Origin: JAWCQZ01 sp038869515 [NCBI: Halobacteria archaeon]
GTDB taxonomy: Archaea; Halobacteriota; Syntropharchaeia; JACQPP01
Length of the DNA: 64,000 nucleotides
NCBI GenBank assembly: GCA_038869515.1
Contig: JAWCQZ010000002.1
Location: 235,837 to 299,836 of the forward strand
Reading direction: 5' to 3'
The notes below the pieces were generated by a model that saw nothing but the letters and a program-made list of their open reading frames with translations, was not told the origin of the DNA and ran no database searches. Within the stretch, counting starts at the first letter, position 1, and every line of letters begins with the position of its first letter. Position numbers and translations under genes: made by a program. This document shows positions 41,748 to 51,326 of the stretch, piece after piece.

Positions 41748-42439
41748 AGATTGAGGCTCCGCCCACGGACGTAGCCTATCAGGGCCGCGCCACCCGCCCG
41801 CGCGAGCCGGACCCCCTCCGCGGTGGTCCCTCCGATGGTGGCCATCACCGGGACCCCCATCCGGAGCCCCTTGGAGACCATCCCGCCCGTGAGGCGCCCG
41901 GTGGTCAGCAGAGTGAGGCCCCGGGTCGGCCGGCCCTGGAGGTGGGCGAGCCCCCGCAACTTGTCGAGAGTGTTGTACTTCCCCACATCCTCCACCAGCC
42001 ACCGGAGACCCCGGCCGTCGGCGAGGGCGGAGGTGTGGACCCCCCGGGCCGCCTTGTAGAGGCGCGCGCCCTCCAACATCTCCTCCGTCCTCTTGAAAAT
42101 CGCCCCGGGAGTCACGGTTCGCGGGGCCACCCGGGGAAGGGGGCGGGAGGGCTCGTGCTCGACTCTCCGGGTGCGGACCCGGACGACGCGCAGCCGCCGG
42201 TGGACGCGGGCCATCTCGATGTCCGCGGGCAGGCAGTATCCCTCGTTCAGAAGGTGGCCCACGGCCAGGGCCTCCAGGTCGGCGGGAGTGCAGAAGAAGG
42301 GTCCGGCCTTGTTCAGGAAGCCGAACTCGACGGTCCACGCCTCTTCCGTCGCCACCCGTGCGCGGCGGGCGACCCAGCGCCCGTCTTCCAGGGCGCGGAG
42401 GGAGAGGACGCGGGTGGAGCCGCGGGGGAGGTGGGCCAT
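41723..42439 (-). CDS. fdhD: Formate dehydrogenase accessory sulfurtransferase FdhD
   Basis: A 238-residue protein with family motifs FLNKAGPFFCTP-like, LVEDVGKYNTLDKLRG near residue 160 and TTGRLTGGMVSK. FdhD moves sulfur from a cysteine desulfurase to the molybdenum cofactor of formate dehydrogenase. The CxxC loop of bacterial FdhD is not visible here. I chose ATG 42439 because a TATA-like box is centred 27 bp upstream; a start at 42511 would overlap the divergent gene. Confidence 0.85.
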   Translation of the reverse strand: MAHLPRGSTRVLSLRALEDGRWVARRARVATEEAWTVEFGFLNKAGPFFCTPADLEALAVGHLLNEGYCLPADIEMARVHRRLRVVRVRTRRVEHEPSRPLPRVAPRTVTPGAIFKRTEEMLEGARLYKAARGVHTSALADGRGLRWLVEDVGKYNTLDKLRGLAHLQGRPTRGLTLLTTGRLTGGMVSKGLRMGVPVMATIGGTTAEGVRLARAGGAALIGYVRGRSLNLYAGRPAE

Positions 42440-42460
42440 CGGCTCTGCGTCGTCCCACGC

Positions 42461-42470
42461 GATAAAAGAA
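42461..42470 (-). promoter_or_regulatory. TATA-like box for fdhD
   Basis: TTCTTTTATC on the minus strand, centred 27 bp before ATG 42439. It decides the start. Confidence 0.6.
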
Positions 42471-42509
42471 TATGGCACCTTTTTCCTTTCGCGGCCCTGT
42501 GGGACAGGC

Positions 42510-43457
42510 ATGCGCAGAGACGCGGGCTACGCCACCCTCCTCGACGCCCTGATTTTCCTCGTCCTCGTCTCCGTCGCCGCCGCCCTGGTCTTCACCACCC
42601 TCTCCCGGAGCTCCGGCCTCCAGGCCGCCCGGGAGCTGCGGAGCCAGAGGCTCGACTCGGCGGCCATCGACGCGCTGCTGGCGGTCCGGCCCGAGGGGCG
42701 GGATATCGGGATGAGAATCGGGGAGGGGCTCTTGGCCCTCTATGTGGATGAGAAAGGCCGGGACCCCGGGCTCGAAGGGGTCGTGAACGACACCCTGGCG
42801 CGCCTCCTCGGGCCCCGCCACCGGTTCAACCTCACGGCCGCGTGGAGGCCCGTGCCGTGGGCGGGGCCGGAGTGGCGGTTTGCGGTCGGGTCTCCTGCCC
42901 CGGAGAGGGCGACGAAGGTGGAGAGGGTGATGACGCTGCCGGTGGCGGACGGGTTCCGGGAGTTGCTGGATGTGCGACTGGAAAAAATCAACGTCGTGGA
43001 GGAAGCAGCCGAGGTGTTGAACCGCTCCGTGGAGGCGGTCCGGCTGAGCCTCGTCCGTGTCAAAATCGCATATTGTGAGCTGTGCGATGGCTACAACCGG
43101 AAGGCCGAGGCCCTGGAGCGGCGCCTGGAGGAGCGGGTGAAGAGCTCCGACCGCGTCTGGCTGGAGCCGGTCCGCGCCGATGTGTTTGACGTGGTGGTGA
43201 ACGACCAGTGGCGCTTCTCCGAAGCGGTGAAGGGGTGCTCTCCGGAGCAGGGGTGCTTCCCCGAGCCGGATGACATCAACCTCCAGCCCGGGACCTGGGA
43301 GGTCCGGCCCGACGTTCAGGCCCTGGCGGCGGAGGCGTTGAGAGAGAGGGTCCGGGGGCTGGGCCTGGAGAGCGCGAGGCGCGAGGCCCGGAGGTGGCTT
43401 ATGGAGGAGCAACTCCACCCCGACCGGGCCCGGGTGGTCCTGGCCATCTGGCAATAA
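42510..43457 (+). CDS. Pilin-like or surface-anchored protein, one N-terminal membrane helix
   Basis: A 315-residue protein. The N-terminus MRRDAGYATLLDALIFLVLVS looks like a class III (pilin) signal peptide with an uncut hydrophobic core, as in many archaeal pilin-like proteins. The rest is hydrophilic, with one CxxC and another cysteine pair (CSPEQGC) that could form disulfides. The DNA after its stop is a 27-bp palindrome. Confidence 0.62.
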   Translation: MRRDAGYATLLDALIFLVLVSVAAALVFTTLSRSSGLQAARELRSQRLDSAAIDALLAVRPEGRDIGMRIGEGLLALYVDEKGRDPGLEGVVNDTLARLLGPRHRFNLTAAWRPVPWAGPEWRFAVGSPAPERATKVERVMTLPVADGFRELLDVRLEKINVVEEAAEVLNRSVEAVRLSLVRVKIAYCELCDGYNRKAEALERRLEERVKSSDRVWLEPVRADVFDVVVNDQWRFSEAVKGCSPEQGCFPEPDDINLQPGTWEVRPDVQALAAEALRERVRGLGLESARREARRWLMEEQLHPDRARVVLAIWQ

Positions 43458-43482
43458 GAATTTTCGCTGCGCGAAAATTCTT
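43456..43482. repeat. 27-bp perfect palindrome, copy A
   Basis: AAGAATTTTCGC, TGC loop, GCGAAAATTCTT. The identical sequence occurs at 51920-51946. Here it overlaps the last two bases of the stop codon of the upstream gene. Confidence 0.85.
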
Positions 43483-43655
43483 AGAGAGGGGCCCGTCGTG
43501 GATACCGGGCTCGCTCTCGGGCGAGGAGGAGCCAGAGGGCGGCGGCGATGGCGAGACGCGGGCCTCTCATGTCCCCGGGCGAACTTCCGGCACCCGGAAA
43601 AACTTTGGGACAGCCGGGGGGCAGGGTTATCCGGCGCGACAGCCCCACTCCCGGG

Positions 43656-44159
43656 ATGGTCCGCGTCGGCCAGCCCGCCCCGCTCCGTGCCGGCCCCCTC
43701 GACCTGCGGCTCTACCGGGGACGGAACCTCGTTCTGGTCTTCTACCGCGGGGCCTGGTGCCCCGTGTGCGACCTCCAGTTGCGCGGCCTGGCGCGGGACT
43801 ACGGGAAATTCCGGAAACGGAACGCCGAGATAGCGGGGGTCAGCAACGACCCCGAGGCGGTGTCTCGGGCCGCGCGCAGCGCTCTCCGCCTCCCATTCCC
43901 GCTGGTGAGCGACCCCGGGGGCGCGGCCATCCGCCGCTGGGGGGTCACCCGGGGCCGCAACCGGCTCAACGAACTTGACCGCTGGTCCCACGGCCTCGTG
44001 GGGCTCAAGGGATACGCCCAGCCTGCGGTCTTCGTCGTGGACGCCGCAGGCAGGGTCCGCTACGCCCGAATCGGCGCCGACCCCCTCGACCGGCCGTCGA
44101 ACGCAGAACTTCTGAAGGTCCTTGGAGAACTCCGGAAGCGCAGGAGGGCTCATGGCTGA
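43656..44159 (+). CDS. Peroxiredoxin/redoxin-like protein
   Basis: A 167-residue thioredoxin-fold protein. FYRGAWCPVCDLQLRGL carries the active-site Cys with a second Cys three positions later, and GVSNDPEAVSR, FPLVSDPGG and PAVFVVDAAGRVRYA follow the AhpC/TSA pattern. It probably reduces peroxides. ATG 43656 begins the conserved domain; earlier ATGs at 43548 and 43569 add unconserved residues. The methyltransferase gene overlaps its end by 8 bp. Confidence 0.8.
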   Translation: MVRVGQPAPLRAGPLDLRLYRGRNLVLVFYRGAWCPVCDLQLRGLARDYGKFRKRNAEIAGVSNDPEAVSRAARSALRLPFPLVSDPGGAAIRRWGVTRGRNRLNELDRWSHGLVGLKGYAQPAVFVVDAAGRVRYARIGADPLDRPSNAELLKVLGELRKRRRAHG

Positions 44160-44760
44160 CGGCCACCCGGTCTTCGCCGCCCTCTACGACCGCTTCATGC
44201 GGCAGGCCGAGAAGAGGGTCGGCCGCCATCGGGAGTGGATTGTGGGCGGCGCCCGGGGGCGGGTGCTGGAGGTCGGGGCCGGCACCGGCGCGTCGTTCCC
44301 CTGCTACCGCAAGGCCGACGAGGTCGTCGCGCTGGAGCCCGACCCCTTCATGCGGGCGAAGGCGGAGGCGCGCCTGAGGGACCTCCGCGACGCGGCCCCC
44401 ATCTCCCTGCGGCCCGGCCCGGTCGAGGCCCTGCCCTTCAAGGACGCCTCCTTCGACACGGCCGTCTCCACCCTCGTCTTCTGCTCCGTCGCGAGCCCCC
44501 GCAAAGGCCTCTCCGAACTGAGCCGCGTCCTCCGGCCCGGGGGGGAGTTCAGGTTCATCGAGCACGTGCGGGGCGACGGCCCCGGCGCGGCGGTCCGCGA
44601 CGCCCTGACCCCGCTCTGGAAGCGCATCTCCGCCGGCTGCCACCTCAACCGGAGGACCGTGGAGGAGATGCGGCGGGCGGGGTTCCAGGTGGGGGAGGTG
44701 CGGCGGGATGCGCTGCCGCCCGGGGTGCCTCTCGTCGCCGGAGTGGCGCGGAAGCCCTGA
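44152..44760 (+). CDS. Class I SAM-dependent methyltransferase
   Basis: A 202-residue UbiE/COQ5-like methyltransferase with VLEVGAGTGASFPCY (motif I), a Glu-containing ALEPDPFM (motif II) and the LRPGGEFRFIEHV motif. The substrate is unknown; related proteins methylate small lipophilic molecules or act on arsenic. It overlaps the redoxin gene by 8 bp, so the two are coupled. Confidence 0.82.
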   Translation: MADGHPVFAALYDRFMRQAEKRVGRHREWIVGGARGRVLEVGAGTGASFPCYRKADEVVALEPDPFMRAKAEARLRDLRDAAPISLRPGPVEALPFKDASFDTAVSTLVFCSVASPRKGLSELSRVLRPGGEFRFIEHVRGDGPGAAVRDALTPLWKRISAGCHLNRRTVEEMRRAGFQVGEVRRDALPPGVPLVAGVARKP

Positions 44761-44844
44761 CCGGGAACGCCAGGGCAAATCTGCCAGACGACTCAGGGCG
44801 GCGTGGGACAGAACGGGCACAGGGGGGGCCACGCGGTTCCATGG

Positions 44845-45810
44845 TCAGCCGCCGGGGACCCAGAGGACCGACCACGTTGCGCCTCCGTCCACCGACCGGT
44901 AAATGGTTTTGGAGACCGTGCTGGCGTAGATCTTGTCGGTGGCCGTGGGGTCGATGGCCACGAACAGGACCGCGTCCCCGGCGGGGAGCCCCCTGCTCGA
45001 AATCCTGAAGGTGGCCCCCCCGTCGGTGGACTTCCAGAGGCCGGTGAACTGCCCCGAGGCGTAGAGCGTCCGGGGCTCCTTCGGGTCGATGGCGACGGCC
45101 AGCACGGGCCCACCGTCGAGGGGCCCCGGGAGCGGGCTCCAGGACTCCCCCCCGTCGGCGCTCCGGTAGAGCCCCGAGTCGGTCCCCGCGAGGACCGTCT
45201 GCTCGGAGGCCGGGTCCCCTGCAAGGGCGACCACTCCCGCACCCAGCCCCCGGGCCGCGGGATTGGTCCAGGTCACGCCGGCGTCGGTGCTGCGGTAGAA
45301 CCTCCGGTCGCCGTAGTACCAGGCGTAGAGCGTTTGGGGATTGGCCGGACTCACGGTCATGGCGTGGAAGTCCACCGGCGTCCCGGGGAGGGTGTCCACG
45401 CGCTTCCAGGCGAGGCCGCCGTCCTCCGACTTGATGACCCCGGTGTTCCCGCCCGGCCCCGGGTGGCCGCTGGAGTAGTGGACGCGGCCGTCGACCGGGG
45501 AGGCTGAATAGCCCATGAGGTCGAGACGGTTGTTGCCGACCCGCATCGGCCTGCCCCCGATTTCGAGGCGGACCACGCCGTGGCCGTGGGTGCCGATGTG
45601 GAGGAGATTCGGGTTCTTCGGGTCCACCGCGAGGCCGTGGGTGTGGGGCCAATCAGTAATTGGGGTCAGGTCCGTCCCCGAGCCCCCTCCGGGTCCTCTC
45701 GGGACAAAAGCAATCGCCGCCAGGCTCGCCCCGACGGCGAGAACAAGCAGCAACCACTTCCGAGGCATCTCGACCACCTCCGGAGCCGGGGACCTGCCCT
45801 TGGCCGCCAT
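44845..45810 (-). CDS. Membrane-anchored Asp-box (BNR) repeat protein
   Basis: A 321-residue protein with an N-terminal membrane anchor (about residues 15-38) and a beta-propeller-like body with repeated Asp-box motifs of the form SxDxGxxW ([40 protein letters not shown]). It faces outside the cell. Such proteins resemble sialidase or sortilin-type propellers without proof of enzymatic activity. ATG 45810 is chosen over an upstream TTG at 45837. Confidence 0.75.
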   Translation of the reverse strand: MAAKGRSPAPEVVEMPRKWLLLVLAVGASLAAIAFVPRGPGGGSGTDLTPITDWPHTHGLAVDPKNPNLLHIGTHGHGVVRLEIGGRPMRVGNNRLDLMGYSASPVDGRVHYSSGHPGPGGNTGVIKSEDGGLAWKRVDTLPGTPVDFHAMTVSPANPQTLYAWYYGDRRFYRSTDAGVTWTNPAARGLGAGVVALAGDPASEQTVLAGTDSGLYRSADGGESWSPLPGPLDGGPVLAVAIDPKEPRTLYASGQFTGLWKSTDGGATFRISSRGLPAGDAVLFVAIDPTATDKIYASTVSKTIYRSVDGGATWSVLWVPGG

Positions 45811-45860
45811 GGGATCCTCTGTGCGACTCCAATGCAAAAACAGTGGCTTTTGGCAAGAAA

Positions 45861-45870
45861 GAAGTATAGG
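45861..45870 (+). promoter_or_regulatory. TATA-like box for the P-type ATPase
   Basis: GAAGTATAGG, about 27 bp before ATG 45893, lies between the divergent Asp-box gene and the ATPase. Confidence 0.5.
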
Positions 45871-45892
45871 ACCTCATCTCCCCACTCCCCCG

Positions 45893-48265
45893 ATGGCCAA
45901 GGACCCCGTCTGCGGCATGTTCGTCGCCGAGACCCCCGACGCCCTGAAGTGGGCTTCGGAGGGCCGGACCTGGTTCTTCTGCAGCGAGACCTGCCTCCGC
46001 ACATTCCAGGCCCCCGAGAAGGAGTTGCGCTGGCTCAAGCGGATGGTGGCCCTCTCCTTCGTCCTCGGGATTCCCGCCCTCGTCCTCACGTGGGTCCCTC
46101 CGGCCATGGTCCCCGGTCGTCTCGGGCCTGTGGAGTTGAACAGCCTCGTCCTCTTCCTCCTGGCCACCCCCGTCCAGTTCGTCGCGGGCCTCCCCTTCTA
46201 CCGCGGCCTCCTCCACGCCCTCCGCGCCCGGGCCGCGAACATGGACACCCTCATCGCGGTCGGGACCTCGGCCGCGTGGGGCTTCAGCACCCTGGTGACC
46301 TTCGCACCGGGCGCGGTCCCCGAGTCGGCCCGGGGCCTCTACTTCGAGGTGTCGGCCCTCATCATCGGCCTCATCCTCCTCGGCAAATGGGGCGAGCGCC
46401 TGATGAAGCAGCGGGCCCTCCGGGACGTCCGGGCGCTCCTCGACCTCCGGCCCCCGGCCGCGACCGTGCTCCGGGACGGCCGGGAGGCGCAGGTCCCCGT
46501 CGAGCAGGTGTCGGCGGGCGACCGGATGGTCGTCCGGCCCGGGGAGAAGGTCCCCGCCGACGGCGTCGTCGAGGAGGGGCGTTCGGCCGTGGACGAGTCG
46601 ATGCTCACCGGAGAGTCCATGCCTGTGACGAAGGGGCCGGGCGACGAGGTCATCGGGGCGACCCTGAACAAGCAGGGGCTCCTCAAGGTCCGGGCCACCA
46701 AGGTCGGGCAGGACACCGCCCTGGCCCAAATCGTGAAACTGGTCGAGGACGCGCAGGCGGCCCGGGCCCCCATCGAGCGCATCGCCGACCGGGTCTCCCG
46801 CTACTTCGTCCCCGCGGTCGTGGCGGTGGCCCTCCTCTCCTTCGCCGGGTGGAGCGCGGCCGGGGCCTCCTTCGGCTTCGCGTTCTCCGCCCTGGTTGCG
46901 GTCCTCATCATCGCCTGCCCCTGCGCCCTCGGCATCGCTACGCCTGCGGCCCTCGTGGTCGGGACCGGTCTCGGGGCGCGGAGCGGCATCCTCATCAAGG
47001 GGGGCGAGCCGCTGGAGAAGGCGGGGCGCATCCAGGTCGTCGTCCTCGACAAGACCGGGACCCTGACCCGGGGCGAGCCCTCGGTGACCGACGTGGTCGC
47101 GCTGGGCGGGTTCCCGGAGGGCGAGGTCCTCCGCCTCGCCGCAGCCGTCGAGCGCGGCTCGGAGCACCCCCTCGCCCGGGCGATTCTGGAGCGGGCCCGG
47201 GAGGTCGGCATCGTGCTCCCCGAGCCGCGGGACTTCGAGGCGCTGGAGGGGCGCGGGGTGCGGGCGCGGGTGGATGGCCGGGCGGTCCTCCTCGGGAACC
47301 GGAGGCTGATGGATGAGCAGGGCGTGGTCCTCGGAGGCGGCGAGAGCGCCCTGGACCGCTTGGAGAGCGAAGGGAAGACGGCCATGCTCCTCGCAATGGA
47401 CGGCCGGCTGGCGGGAGTCGTCGCGGTTGCGGACACCCTCAAGCCCGGGGCGGCCGAGGCGGTGCGCGACCTGAAGGAGATGGGAATCGAGACGATCCTC
47501 CTGACCGGCGACAACCGCCGGACGGGGGAGGCGGTGGGGCGGCAGGTCGGGACGGACAGGGTCCTCGCGGAGGTTCTGCCGGCCCGGAAGGCGGAGACCA
47601 TTCGGGCCCTCAGCAGCCGGGGAAAAACGGTCGCCATGGTGGGCGACGGCGTCAACGACGCCCCCGCCCTCGCGGCGGCCGACGTCGGCATCGCCATCGG
47701 CGGGGGGACCGACGTCGCCATGGAGACCGCGTCGGTCGTCCTCGTCGGGGGCGACCCCCGCGGCGTGCCGGCCGCCGTCAAACTGAGCCAGAAGACCCTG
47801 TCGAAAATCAAGCAGAACCTCTTCTGGGCCTTCGCCTACAACACGGTCCTCATTCCGCTCGCGGCGTGGGGCCTTCTCAACCCGATTCTCGCGGGGGCGG
47901 CGATGGGCTTCAGCAGCGTCTCGGTGGTGGCCAACTCCCTCTCCCTGCGGAGGTTCGACCCCAAGACGGCGAAGGGGAGGCGGGTCCGGCCCGCCCTGCG
48001 GCGCCCGGCAGAGCCCCCTCCCACGCACGCCCACCCCCCGGCGACGCCCCTGCAGATGCGCCCCTCCGCCCCCGCCCTCCACGAGGACCCCTCCGGAATC
48101 CAAAACCTCGAATCCACGGGACCTTCCGACCTGTCGGTTTTGGACCCAGTCTGCCACATGAAGGTGGACCCGAGGGCGGCGGCGGGCAGCAGCGTGCGGG
48201 GGGGCAAGACCTACTACTTCTGCTCCCCCCGCTGCAAGAGGACCTTCGACGCGCAAACCCGGTGA
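45893..48265 (+). CDS. P1B-type copper/heavy-metal-transporting ATPase with N- and C-terminal YHS domains
   Basis: A 790-residue pump. An N-terminal YHS domain (DPVCGMFV... [13 protein letters not shown]) is followed by membrane helices with the metal site [13 protein letters not shown]. The phosphorylation motif is DKTGTLT, the A-domain motif [12 protein letters not shown], and [10 protein letters not shown] the hinge. After the last helices a second YHS/TRASH-like domain ([10 protein letters not shown]... [12 protein letters not shown]) ends the protein. CPC and two YHS domains point to copper or silver export. A second C-terminal YHS domain is unusual. Confidence 0.93.
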   Translation: MAKDPVCGMFVAETPDALKWASEGRTWFFCSETCLRTFQAPEKELRWLKRMVALSFVLGIPALVLTWVPPAMVPGRLGPVELNSLVLFLLATPVQFVAGLPFYRGLLHALRARAANMDTLIAVGTSAAWGFSTLVTFAPGAVPESARGLYFEVSALIIGLILLGKWGERLMKQRALRDVRALLDLRPPAATVLRDGREAQVPVEQVSAGDRMVVRPGEKVPADGVVEEGRSAVDESMLTGESMPVTKGPGDEVIGATLNKQGLLKVRATKVGQDTALAQIVKLVEDAQAARAPIERIADRVSRYFVPAVVAVALLSFAGWSAAGASFGFAFSALVAVLIIACPCALGIATPAALVVGTGLGARSGILIKGGEPLEKAGRIQVVVLDKTGTLTRGEPSVTDVVALGGFPEGEVLRLAAAVERGSEHPLARAILERAREVGIVLPEPRDFEALEGRGVRARVDGRAVLLGNRRLMDEQGVVLGGGESALDRLESEGKTAMLLAMDGRLAGVVAVADTLKPGAAEAVRDLKEMGIETILLTGDNRRTGEAVGRQVGTDRVLAEVLPARKAETIRALSSRGKTVAMVGDGVNDAPALAAADVGIAIGGGTDVAMETASVVLVGGDPRGVPAAVKLSQKTLSKIKQNLFWAFAYNTVLIPLAAWGLLNPILAGAAMGFSSVSVVANSLSLRRFDPKTAKGRRVRPALRRPAEPPPTHAHPPATPLQMRPSAPALHEDPSGIQNLESTGPSDLSVLDPVCHMKVDPRAAAGSSVRGGKTYYFCSPRCKRTFDAQTR

Positions 48266-48273
48266 AGGAGACG

Positions 48274-48300
48274 CCTTTTTCTACCCTGCCGCACGGGTAG
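48274..48300 (+). promoter_or_regulatory. TATA-like box and inverted repeat at a predicted transcription start
   Basis: CCTTTTTCTAC (48274-48284) is about 26 bp before ATG 48305. An inverted repeat CTACCC...GGGTAG (48281-48300) covers the expected start site and could be an operator. Confidence 0.4.
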
Positions 48301-48304
48301 CCCC

Positions 48305-48868
48305 ATGGATGAAGAGTTCGGGCAGCATCTCCCCCTGGAAGGCGCCATCCGCTTCTTCCAGGCGGTAGAGCGGTTCGGGAAATATTGCTCCCTCTGCAAG
48401 TCCTTCAAGGAGCCCGAGGCGCGCCTCGGCTGCAGCGGCCAGGTCCGGGAGAGCCTCGACACCGCCTACGCCGAGTTCCTCATGGCCTTTCCCCTCGTCC
48501 TCCCCCTCTCGGAGGGGACGCGCCCGATGCCCGCCACCGGGGACGTCACGACCGAGGAGTTGAAGGCGCTCTTCCAGAAGCAACTCAGGGCCCTCGACGG
48601 GGGGCGGGTCAAGGAGGTCATCGGGTGGATCGAGAAGCTCCGCGCCTCCGTCCCCGGCGACGGATGCCTCCTGGAGACCTCGAAGGCCGAGTCGGAGGCC
48701 CTCCAGGCCTTCGCGGGGAGGGTGAAGAAGGGGGCGGAGGCGTTCTTCGTGGAGGACGTGCTGAGCACCATCCGGAGGCAGTTGGAGGCGGCGGCGAAGG
48801 ACCCCGACTCCTTCCGGGCGATGCTGCCGCTGCCGCCGAAGCCGCTCAAGGACGAATACCGGCTGTAA
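48305..48868 (+). CDS. Conserved hypothetical protein with cysteines near the N-terminus
   Basis: A 187-residue, mostly helical protein. Two close cysteines (YCSLCKS, residues 28-31) and another at residue 43 (LGCSGQV) may bind metal. I do not recognise the family. It follows the copper-type ATPase, so a metal-related role is possible but unproven. A palindrome-rich spacer follows. Confidence 0.62.
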   Translation: MDEEFGQHLPLEGAIRFFQAVERFGKYCSLCKSFKEPEARLGCSGQVRESLDTAYAEFLMAFPLVLPLSEGTRPMPATGDVTTEELKALFQKQLRALDGGRVKEVIGWIEKLRASVPGDGCLLETSKAESEALQAFAGRVKKGAEAFFVEDVLSTIRRQLEAAAKDPDSFRAMLPLPPKPLKDEYRL

Positions 48869-48870
48869 CG

Positions 48871-48939
48871 CGGCGCGCGCCTTGCGACCGCGTCGCAAGC
48901 GAGAGCCCGTGAACGCGAGTTCACGCTCGCGCGGCCCGA
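48871..48939. repeat. Palindrome-rich spacer
   Basis: CTTGCGAC-CGC-GTCGCAAG (48881-48899) and CGTGAA...TTCACG (48909-48925) lie within a longer GCGCGC...CGCGCG frame. At 48991-49007 the 17-bp TTTCCGAGTGGCCCGGG is identical to 25577-25593 in the island. Confidence 0.65.
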
Positions 48940-49021
48940 AATCGGACAAGTCTCTAACATGTCGTAGATGACGGCCCGAAGCGGCAACAATTTCCGAGTG
49001 GCCCGGGCCTTTCCACCTACG

Positions 49022-49031
49022 GGTTTTTAGT
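49022..49031 (+). promoter_or_regulatory. TATA-like box for purB
   Basis: GGTTTTTAGT, about 30 bp before ATG 49057. Confidence 0.45.
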
Positions 49032-49056
49032 CACCCCCGTCCAACAGTCCCCACCC

Positions 49057-50394
49057 ATGCCCATCCACCCCATCGAAACCCGCTACGGAACCCCCGAGAT
49101 GCGCTCCATCTGGACCGAGGAGGCCCGCATGAAGCGCGGCCTCGAAGTCGAGGTCGCCCTTGCCAAGGCCGAAGCGGAGCTGGGCATGATTCCGAAGGAG
49201 GCTCCCGAGGCCATTGCCCGCGGGGTCCCCAAGGTCAAACTCGACCGCGTGAAAGCCATCGAGAAGCGGACCCAGCACGACCTCATGGCGCTCGTCGAGG
49301 CGCTCGCGGAGCAGTCGGGGCCCGCCGGGGAGTTCGTCCACTTCGGCGCGACCTCCTACGACATCGTCGACACCGCGCTCGCCCTCCAGATGCGGGACGC
49401 CCTCGACCTGCTGGAGAAGCGGCTGAAGGGACTGCTGAAGGTCCTCCTCGACCGCGCGGTCCGCCACCGTGACCTGGTGTGCGCCGCGCGGACCCACGGC
49501 CAAATCGGGACCCCGACGACCTACGGGATGCGGTTCGCCCTCTGGGCCGACGAGACCGCCCGCCACCTGCGGAGGCTGCGGGAGATGCGGCCCCGGGTGC
49601 TGGTCGGGAAACTGGGGGGCGCGGTGGGCACTCAGGCGTCGCTCGGGTCCAAGGGGCTCGACGTGGAAGCCCGGACCATGGCCCACCTCGGGCTGGCCCC
49701 GGCGGCCATTGCCACCCAGGTGATTTCCCGCGACCTCCACGCCGAATACCTCTTCTGGCTCGCCCAGGTGGCCACGACCCTCGACAAAATCTGCACCGAA
49801 ATCCGGACCCTGGCACGCTCCGAACTCCACGAGGTCGAGGAGCCATTCGCGGCGGGGCAGGTGGGCTCCTCCACCATGCCCCACAAGCGCAACCCGGTGA
49901 AGTCGGAGCAGGTGTGCGGCCTGGCGCGCATCGTGCGCTCCTTCGTGGAGCCCGGCCTCCTGAACAACACCCTCTGGGACGAGCGCGACCTCACGAACTC
50001 GTCGGCCGAGCGCGTGCTCCTGCCCGAGGCGACCATCCTCCTCGACCACCTGCTCGCCACGGCGACCCGGGTCCTCAAGGGGCTCCGTCTCTTCCCCGAC
50101 GACATCCGCCGCAACCTCGGCGTCCTCGGGGGCCTCGAACTGAGCGAGTCGGTGATGATGCGCCTGGCCCCTGAAATCGGGAGGCAGAGGGCCCACGAGG
50201 CGGTCCGCAGGGCGGCGATGGAATCGCGGGAGAGGCGCAAGCCATTCGCGGAGGTGCTGGCGAGGCGGCTGGGCGGAAAGGCGTCGCGGAGGGAGCTGGA
50301 GCGGGTCCTTCGGCCGCAGAACTACCTGGGGACCGCCCGCGAGAGGGTCGACCGGGTCGTTGCCGAACTCCGGAAGGAACTCCGGGCGAAATAG
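49057..50394 (+). CDS. purB: Adenylosuccinate lyase
   Basis: A 445-residue fumarase/aspartase superfamily enzyme. The signature SSTMPHKRNPVKSE (GSSxMPxKxNP type) lies near residue 270, and the other catalytic loop contains RTHGQIGTP near 147. It works in two steps of purine synthesis (SAICAR cleavage and AMP formation). Length and domain order are normal. A TATA-like box precedes the ATG. Confidence 0.95.
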   Translation: MPIHPIETRYGTPEMRSIWTEEARMKRGLEVEVALAKAEAELGMIPKEAPEAIARGVPKVKLDRVKAIEKRTQHDLMALVEALAEQSGPAGEFVHFGATSYDIVDTALALQMRDALDLLEKRLKGLLKVLLDRAVRHRDLVCAARTHGQIGTPTTYGMRFALWADETARHLRRLREMRPRVLVGKLGGAVGTQASLGSKGLDVEARTMAHLGLAPAAIATQVISRDLHAEYLFWLAQVATTLDKICTEIRTLARSELHEVEEPFAAGQVGSSTMPHKRNPVKSEQVCGLARIVRSFVEPGLLNNTLWDERDLTNSSAERVLLPEATILLDHLLATATRVLKGLRLFPDDIRRNLGVLGGLELSESVMMRLAPEIGRQRAHEAVRRAAMESRERRKPFAEVLARRLGGKASRRELERVLRPQNYLGTARERVDRVVAELRKELRAK

Positions 50395-50417
50395 CATCGC
50401 TCAAAGATGCGCAAAAT

Positions 50418-51326
50418 TCAGGCAGACCCCGGCGGCGGCCCCCGGCGCCCCCACGGCCCCCACCTCCCCAGCATCGCCACCGCCAAGGCGGCGAAGAACG
50501 CGTGGCTCACGACCTTCGTCCAGAGGGCGGGCTCCTGGGTGATTTTCGCGACCGCCTGCGGGTTCGCATTCAACTCGTCGGCCATCGGCCCGAAGAACCT
50601 GCCCCCGATGGTCGCCGCGCTCCGGCCCGCTTTCATCTCCGCCGCGATGGCCCCCCAGGTCCTCTCCGCGGCGACGACGCAGGCCTTGGCCTGCCCCGTG
50701 TTGGCCCCGAGGTGGGTGTCGCTCACCCCGACCCACCCGACCCCCCGGAGGAAACCGGCCTCGGTCATGTTTTTGACGAAGGCGTCCACCTGCGGTTGGT
50801 CCCCCTTGTTCCAGGGGCCCATGTTGATGTACTCGAAGACGTCGAACCGCCGCTCCGCCATCAGGGGGATGAGCGCGGGCCAGAACTTCTCGACCGGGTG
50901 GTTGGCGCTGGCCAGGCCCCCCTGGCGGTGGATTTCGGCCACCACTTCGTCCGCCGGCGTCGTGTAGGGGATGGACCTCGAGATGCCAAGGGCGTTGATG
51001 TGGTATTTCGGATTGGTGACCTCCTCCCCCTCCACGACAATCACCGGGCTGCCGACGAGCCGCGCCACCTCCTGCCCCCACGCACCGCCGCCCACCCGGT
51101 TGTGCTCGCTGAAGACGATGAAGTCGAGGCCCCGCCGGTGGGCGTGAACCAGGTGGACGAGGGGCGTCCCCGCGTGGAATGAGAGGTAGGTGTGCACGTG
51201 GGTGTCGCCGCAGAGGAGGGTCCCGTTCCCGATGCGGGCCTCGAGGGGGGCCACCGAGTCCACCGCCCAACCGAGAGCGAGGGCGAGTCCGACGGTGGCC
51301 GCTGCGATTGCGAGGATGGGTTTCAT
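50418..51326 (-). CDS. PHP-domain protein with signal peptide and C-terminal membrane segment
   Basis: A 302-residue protein. Residues about 5-25 form a signal-like hydrophobic helix. The PHP-type metal site begins LLCGDTHVHTYLSFHAG, followed by FIVFSEHN and VGVSDTHLGAN. A second hydrophobic stretch near the C-terminus suggests membrane attachment. PHP domains hydrolyse phosphodiesters. The start overlaps the end of the preceding membrane-protein gene, so the two are coupled. Confidence 0.75.
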   Translation of the reverse strand: MKPILAIAAATVGLALALGWAVDSVAPLEARIGNGTLLCGDTHVHTYLSFHAGTPLVHLVHAHRRGLDFIVFSEHNRVGGGAWGQEVARLVGSPVIVVEGEEVTNPKYHINALGISRSIPYTTPADEVVAEIHRQGGLASANHPVEKFWPALIPLMAERRFDVFEYINMGPWNKGDQPQVDAFVKNMTEAGFLRGVGWVGVSDTHLGANTGQAKACVVAAERTWGAIAAEMKAGRSAATIGGRFFGPMADELNANPQAVAKITQEPALWTKVVSHAFFAALAVAMLGRWGPWGRRGPPPGSA

